Notes under the pieces: model-generated
The model's database searches: none
Seen by the model: only the letters and a program-made list of their open reading frames with translations
Told to the model about the DNA's origin: nothing
Translations under genes and position numbers: made by a program
From: Agapetus fuscipes
Taxonomy: Eukaryota > Arthropoda > Insecta > Trichoptera > Glossosomatidae
NCBI GenBank assembly: GCA_951799405.1
Contig: OX637333.1
Coordinates: forward strand, 10,167,960 to 10,231,959
Direction of reading: 5' to 3'
DNA length: 64,000 nt
In this document: positions 59,147 through 64,000 of the stretch, one piece after another
How the letters are laid out: every line of letters starts with the position of its first letter
Position numbering within the stretch: the stretch's first letter is position 1

Positions 59147-62100
59147 GTAAGCGCTTAAAATAATAATAAAAAACAAACACACAAAAATAACTGTGACTGG
59201 TAAGATAACCCTCATAGTCAAAATGGACTCTTGAATTTAAATTTAGAACTTTTTTGTCGGCTTGTTCTATAACTTATAGGTTGGTATGTGGCTGACCACC
59301 CATACTGTAAAAAATGATCACTTTGCCAATGTCACCCTGTTTCAGGGAAGGTTGGCAAGAGGCAGAAATTATGTTCATTTGCAATTTGGGTTTCTATGTT
59401 GTAAGTTCACATGCGGTATGTGTAAGCGGGGACTTATACTTTTAATATTAATCCTAAATGTTAGTAGATCTTTGCGACTTAGATTACATAAATTATTATT
59501 GAACCATATTTTTTCATGTTATTGCATGCTTCTTTCATTTCATCCATGCATAATAAACTTAATTAAGTTTGTTTCATTCCGATTAAGGCGAATTGATTGC
59601 CAGTGCTGTGTTGTGAGGGTTAGGGATATAATTAAGTGATTGAATAGTATTAAATGTTTCAGAAGAAAAATCACAAGAAGCCGTTGAACCTCTTGCTTCT
59701 AAATTGTTTGCCGATCAGGCACCATCTTTGTTTTCGAGTCCGCCACCGCAAAACATTCCGAATTTGAACAGTCAGGCTCCGGTGCCGCCAGCAAGGAAGA
59801 TGGCTGCCGGATTTAAGCCGTTGCCAGACCCCTCTACATTCTTTGACAATATTGGACCCAATCCAACCATGTTGATTGGAGGGATAGATGCCCCATCTAC
59901 AGAATCCTTCACCTCTTCAATAGATTTTACAACGGAAAAGTCTTCACCATCTGTAAGTTAATTTTTATTTTATGCATGATTTAGATTTTTTAAATGAATG
60001 TTGGTATGAGGCTGACCACCCATACTGTAAAAAATGGTTCACTTTGCCAATGTCACCCCTGTTTCAGGGAAGGTCGGCAAAAGTTGTGGGGCTTATGTTC
60101 ATTTGAGGTTTGGATTTTATTTGTGAGTACACATTCAGCATTTGTAAGCGCGAACTACACTTGTTGGTTTGTGGGCATACATCTGAGAGCTTTAAATGAA
60201 TATATCCTTGCAACTTAGATTATAGATTATAGATATATAATGGACCATCTTTTGGGCATCCTCATAACCAAAAGATTCCGCAAATAAATTGAAAGAGACA
60301 AAATGGGTCTGAGACGTCAGATGCTCAGATCTGCAGAGGTGGGGTGGTTGACTTGGTCCAGTGGCACCGTCAGACATGCACTAATTTTGGGGACCGTGCT
60401 TTACGGTTTGCGAGTCCAATTGAGTGGAATAGACTAAGTACCACCTAATGTGAGGAAGGCAAAAACTGATGGTTTCTTTGAAGGAGCACTAAAGATGCAT
60501 CTATATAAAAATCTTATCCACGATTTTAGAGGGCCCTTGAGTTTTGACACACATGAAAGCGGTGCCGTCTAGTTATGTTTACCTTCTAAATAAATTATCC
60601 TTTTAAATGTTAACGTCTTGGTACAGGTAAAACGTCTTAGTGGTAGCACCCTATGGAGAAACCATATAATAGGCCGGGGAAAAAGTTTCTTCGCATTTTA
60701 TATGTAAATTCAGGACATTTTTTTCAAAGTTAATTTACATTTAATTACAGTACATATGTGCCATTTTGTTCGTAGACTATCTGCCATCTTGTAGGTAGAG
60801 ACGTCATGATTCCGTTGCAGTAGAAATTTTGGGACTTCTGATCAAAAAAACGCAACAAGTAAGCTCGATATTTGGGTGCCACACGAGCTCACTGAATGAA
60901 ACCTAATGAACCGTGTACTCATTTGCGATCCTTTATTGAGACGCAATGAAATCAAACTGTTTTTGAAGAGATTGATAACTGGTGATGAAAAGTGGATCAC
61001 GTATGACAAGAATGTGCGAAAAAGGTCATGGTTAAAGGTCGGTCAGGCTTGACAGACTGTGGCAAAACATCGGTTAACTCGCAATAAGGTGATGCTGTGT
61101 CTATGGTGGGATTGGAAGGGCATTGTTCATTATGAGCTTATACCGCCGGGCAGAACCACCGATTCAGATCTCTACTGCCAACAACTGATGACATAAAAGC
61201 AGAAAGAGAAAAAGCGGCCAGAATTGAGTAATAGAAAGGTGTGGTCTTTCATCACGATAAGACCACTCTACACCACATACATCTTTAGCCACTCAGCAAA
61301 AATTAAGAGAGTTTGGCTGGGAGGTGTTAATGCATCCGTTATATAGCCCTGACCTTCAGATTTCCACCTGTTTCGGTCTCTAAAGAATTTTTTAGGCAGT
61401 GTCAGGTTAACATCAAGAGAGGACTGCCAAAGCTACTTGTTTCGTTTTTTTTTTATTTTTATTTATTTAAAGAAACACAACAGCACATACAAAACATAAA
61501 CTCACAAGAAAATGGAAAGAAAAATATTTTAAGGCCAATAATAGGTTTCGTTAACTTAAAAATTTCAAAGATACAAACAATCCATATCTACATAATTGAA
61601 GCAATACGAAGGAAAAAAATAACAAGGTTAAAAATAAAAAACAAGAAAAAAACCAACTAACAATAAAACATCAGAAAAAACTAACTAACAGAGATCAAGT
61701 TTAAGAAATATAAGAAATATATTTATATATATATGCGCAAATACACAGAGAGAGAGGATGTTTGAGGAAAGGAGGAGGGATGATAAAAGGGAAGAGAGGG
61801 GAGCTACCTTGATAGCACAGCACTCACACCGTCGAGAAATTTACTTTTTGATAATAAAAATATGTCTAACGCAACTAAGCCACACATATAGTGTAACTTC
61901 TTGCCGTGTTATCCCCGAAGGGGTCGTATGTGGCGAGTTGAACCTATTTATTTTTACAGGTAAGGGGGCCGGCCTTACGCCAACCACTTCAGTTGAAGTG
62001 GAGGTTTCCCAGCTCCCGAGAGGGCTGGTACTCATTTCTTGTGAAGGCTGAGTAAACCTTGCCGGTATTTTATTTTGGGGTTTGAAATAAACACCGAAAC

Positions 62101-63689
62101 GGGAAATCATTTCTGACACCCTCGGTGGGATTCGAACCCGAGCTTTCGGCATGGAATGCAAGCACTCTACCACCTGAGCTATCGACCGGACAAAATCGTA
62201 AAAATTATCATTGTAAGTGCTGAGCAATCTGTTCGTTATTGAATTTTTGGCATAATTTGAATGACATGTATTAGAAAAGAATAGAGAATCAAGTCTAGTG
62301 CGTCTTGAGTGTGGTACACGATAAGTGATCCCCCCACATAGAGAATTACATAAAATCAATATAGCCATTAATGAGGCCATATAAAAAACTCATGTCTAGG
62401 AGAACCCGACGGAATTCCATAGGAATTATTCCATGATGATGAGCGGCAGCACGATGATCATTAAAGTAAACATGTGCCCTGAAATTTAGACGCTTAAGAA
62501 ATTTGTTCTGGATACCTTCTAGTCGACGTATATATGTATCATACATGGGGTTCCAAATAGGAGATGCAAATTCAAGAATACTGCGAACATAGGCAAAATA
62601 CGGTGTTTTAACTGCATTCAAATCCTTAAAATCACTGCAAGCTCTCAAGACAAATCCCAGCATTTTGCAAGCCCTCTCAGTGATGGAAAAGATATGTGAA
62701 TCGAAAATTAGTCCAGCGTCCATATAAACTCCAAGGTCCCTCACTCCGGTTACGGTCTTCAAATAATAATTATTAATCTGATAGTTGTAAGTTAAGGGAA
62801 TTCTCTTTCGAGTGAAAGTTATTTGTTGACACTTATTTACATTTAGAGATAAATCATTAAGGATGCAGTAATGTGAAAGCCTATCCAGGTCGCTTTGCAG
62901 TTTAATGCCCGCTTTCCACTGCGAGCGGAGCGGACTCCGTACAGACTCCGCTCGACTAGCAACAGTAAATTTCATAGAAGTGCTTCCACCGACAGCGAGT
63001 AAAAATGAGTCCGCTGTGTCATGGTCTCGGCCGCTAGTTTTGAACGGTCTCCGCTCCCGGCAAACCCCCGTTGTTTTTTAAAATATGTTTTTAAAAACAA
63101 CGTTTTTTTTTTTTTAATAACAGCCCTCTGTAGATGGAAGGCAAATAACTCTTTCATCTGACCCATCTCATTTCCCGCCAAGCTCACTCCGTCGAGCTCG
63201 TTAGCTGTGGAAGGCATATACCATTATTTTTTAAAACTCTTTCGCAATGGAAGGCCAAAACTATTTCACTCCGCTCCGCTCAGCTATTTCCCGCTCCCGC
63301 TCAGCTATTTCCCGCTCGCAGTGGAAAGCGGGCATTAGGCAGTCCTGATGATTATTTATCCTCAAATACACTTTTTTGATCAGAAGTCCCAAAATTTCTA
63401 CAGCAACGGGATCATGTCTCTACCTACAAGATGGCAGATAGTCTACAAACAAAATGGTACATATGCACTGTAGTTAAATGTAAATTAACTTTGAAAAAAA
63501 GGACCAAAATTTTCATATAAAATACGAAGAAACTTTTTCCCTGACCTAATATTAATAGTATTTCCTGTTTTTGTTTGATTAAGGTTTAAAGTTTTTTTTT
63601 TTAAGGAGCCGCAGCCTAGTGGAGGTGAAGCAGATAGAAGGAGAGATGCATGGATACCAACTGAACAGGCAAAAACCATTCTCATACAG
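58981..63689 (+). CDS. Unidentified host gene, first three exons (continues beyond window)
   Basis: Exons 58981-59146, 59663-59952 and 63606-63689 join in phase (1, 0, 0) with consensus sites: donors AAAAG|GTAAGC, CATCT|GTAAGT and ATACAG|GTAAGA; acceptors tgtttcag and ttttttaag. The 180 residues begin MNEYPDPGEPSLCKYFEDTR and include SRTPGTPIANTLANIG, a Pro-rich segment (FSSPPPQNIPNLNSQAPVPP), KPLPDPSTFFDNIGPNPTML and RRRDAWIPTEQAKTILIQ. It looks like the disordered N-terminus of a larger cytosolic protein. I do not recognise the family. No signal peptide or membrane segment. It is divergent from BRCA1, with start codons 3.1 kb apart. Confidence 0.75.
59270..59485 (+). repeat. Family A unit in intron 1 of the right-hand gene
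   Basis: Head aacttataggttggtatgtg; the caagcgcgaac part is altered (taagcggggacttatac). Confidence 0.75.
59663..59952 (+). CDS. Unidentified gene, exon 2
   Basis: 97 residues, rich in Pro/Ser, from EEKSQEAVEPLASKLFADQ to FTTEKSSPS. No domain recognised. Confidence 0.7.
59998..60235 (+). repeat. Family A unit, nearly identical to 11775-12020
   Basis: The 70-codon frame here is the same as the minus frame at 11788-12000, residue for residue, showing recent activity of this subfamily. Confidence 0.85.
60240..60600 (+). pseudogene. LINE 3'-end fragment
   Basis: Broken coding (tttgcgagtccaattgagtg; FFEGALKMHLYKNLIHDFRG) of the type that closes Jockey/CR1 ORF2, then gagggcccttgagttttgac and aataaatta. 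The end phrase recurs at 18545-18600. Confidence 0.5.
61868..62192 (-). repeat. SINE1, full-length copy
   Basis: Best copy: head ccggtcgatagctcaggtgg, box B gggttcgaatcccaccgagg, body gtttactcagccttcacaag, 3' end cacactatatgtgtggctta-like. The box A and box B spacing fits a tRNA promoter. Confidence 0.85.
62905..63335. mobile_element. MITE with ends atgcccgctttccactgcg
   Basis: The ends atgcccgctttccactgcga and their inverse (tcgcagtggaaagcgggcat) flank TA/TTA. Internal words gagcggactccg and cgctccgctc repeat. It interrupts the LINE coding sequence at KLQSD. Confidence 0.8.
63606..63689 (+). CDS. Unidentified gene, exon 3
   Basis: 28 whole codons, EPQPSGGEADRRRDAWIPTE then QAKTILIQ; acceptor preceded by a T run. 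It lies 60 bp beyond the mariner. Confidence 0.65.
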
Positions 63690-63799
63690 GTAAGAACTAA
63701 TCACTTGGGTTGGTGTTTACAGAAACATTCACAGAGCATAACTTAAAAGCATAACCAAACAATTACTTTGAAAGTTTTTTTTTATAACTAGCTGTACCC

Positions 63800-63940
63800 T
63801 GCCACACTTTGTAGTGGCTCGTCTTATTACTGTATCATGCCACCATACTGTTAGAGGTGGCCAGTATATCTCCGCAGATGTGTCTCCACTGTGTTGTGTC
63901 CTTGCAAACTGTTTTTTGTAAGTTCTTTGATTTGTCGCAT
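63800..63940 (-). pseudogene. RTE-like LINE fragment, decayed
   Basis: The plus-strand text ctgtatcatgccaccatact and ccagtatatctccgcagatg parallels 13399-13445 (start of the antisense LINE in the composites). Too short for coding. Confidence 0.5.
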
Positions 63941-64000
63941 GAATGATTGGTGTAATAATACTTGTACTACGGATCATTCCAAATCGAAATTCAATTTCAA

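Larger units (their letters stand above)
61443..63362 (-). mobile_element. LINE (Jockey/CR1-type) 3' part inserted in the mariner
   Basis: Minus strand. The oligo-T at 61446-61457 on the plus strand is its poly-A end. Coding 62905-62346 reads LQSDLDRLSHYCILNDLSLN, RDLGVYMDAGLIFDSHI and RSILEFASPIWNPMYDTYIR, the conserved stretch after the RT catalytic box. The catalytic residues are outside the copy. Nested: SINE1 (61868-62192) and a MITE (62905-63335). Confidence 0.75.
60672..63546 (+). mobile_element. mariner element with long inverted ends and nested insertions
   Basis: TA target duplications at 60670-60671 and 63547-63548. The ends gggaaaaagtttcttcg pair over about 185 bp (60672-60860 with 63363-63546). 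The decayed transposase (60860-61440) keeps LFLKRLITGDEKWITYDKN (first catalytic Asp region), LWWDWKGIVHYELIPPG and YCQQL, broken by several stops. A LINE with its own nested SINE and MITE interrupts the right part. Confidence 0.8.

Overview
The window is AT-rich, intron-containing eukaryotic DNA. The gene content, the (TTAGG)n-type telomeric motif in a satellite at about 3650-4430, and the mix of mariner, hAT, pogo-like, Penelope-like and RTE-like elements point to an arthropod, most likely an insect. Nothing fixes the species. Most of the sequence is interspersed repeats, many inserted into one another.

Two host genes can be read. The main one is a BRCA1 homologue on the minus strand, from an ATG at 55853 to a stop at 18196: nine exons over 37.7 kb, all junctions GT-AG and in phase, about 1092 codons. 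Exon 1 carries the start of a C3HC4 RING and exon 2 the rest. Exon 3 is a 1.7 kb low-complexity central exon, exons 5-9 encode a tandem BRCT pair, and the protein ends in an acidic tail. Introns between the RING and the first BRCT exon are small apart from intron 1. The introns inside the BRCT region reach 5.8-11.3 kb because they are packed with repeats. A second gene starts on the plus strand at 58981, divergent from BRCA1. Three exons are visible and it runs off the right edge; I do not recognise its product.

Layout: 1-1900, Penelope-like element; 2.58-9.32 kb, one pogo/Tigger-like transposase gene split into pieces by a Helitron-like insertion, an RTE copy (itself interrupted) and a MITE; 9.3-17.7 kb, MITEs, SINEs, a composite repeat and a hAT element with a perfect 8-bp target duplication; 18.2-55.9 kb, BRCA1 with repeat-filled introns; 56.1-58.5 kb, third copy of the composite repeat; 59-64 kb, second gene, with a mariner that carries a LINE, a SINE and a MITE in its third intron gap.

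Repeat families used below. A: about 240 bp, beginning near ccttgacttataggttgg and ending in TTAGA-rich DNA; it is both a stand-alone repeat and the 3' end of RTE-like LINEs (more than 20 copies). B: about 1.2 kb, with a tetranucleotide microsatellite and a 3' hairpin. C: elements beginning ggggcatccacacgc. E: a 300 bp unit ending near gcgccaattacacaag. SINE1 and SINE2: two tRNA-like SINE families. All family names are local to this window.
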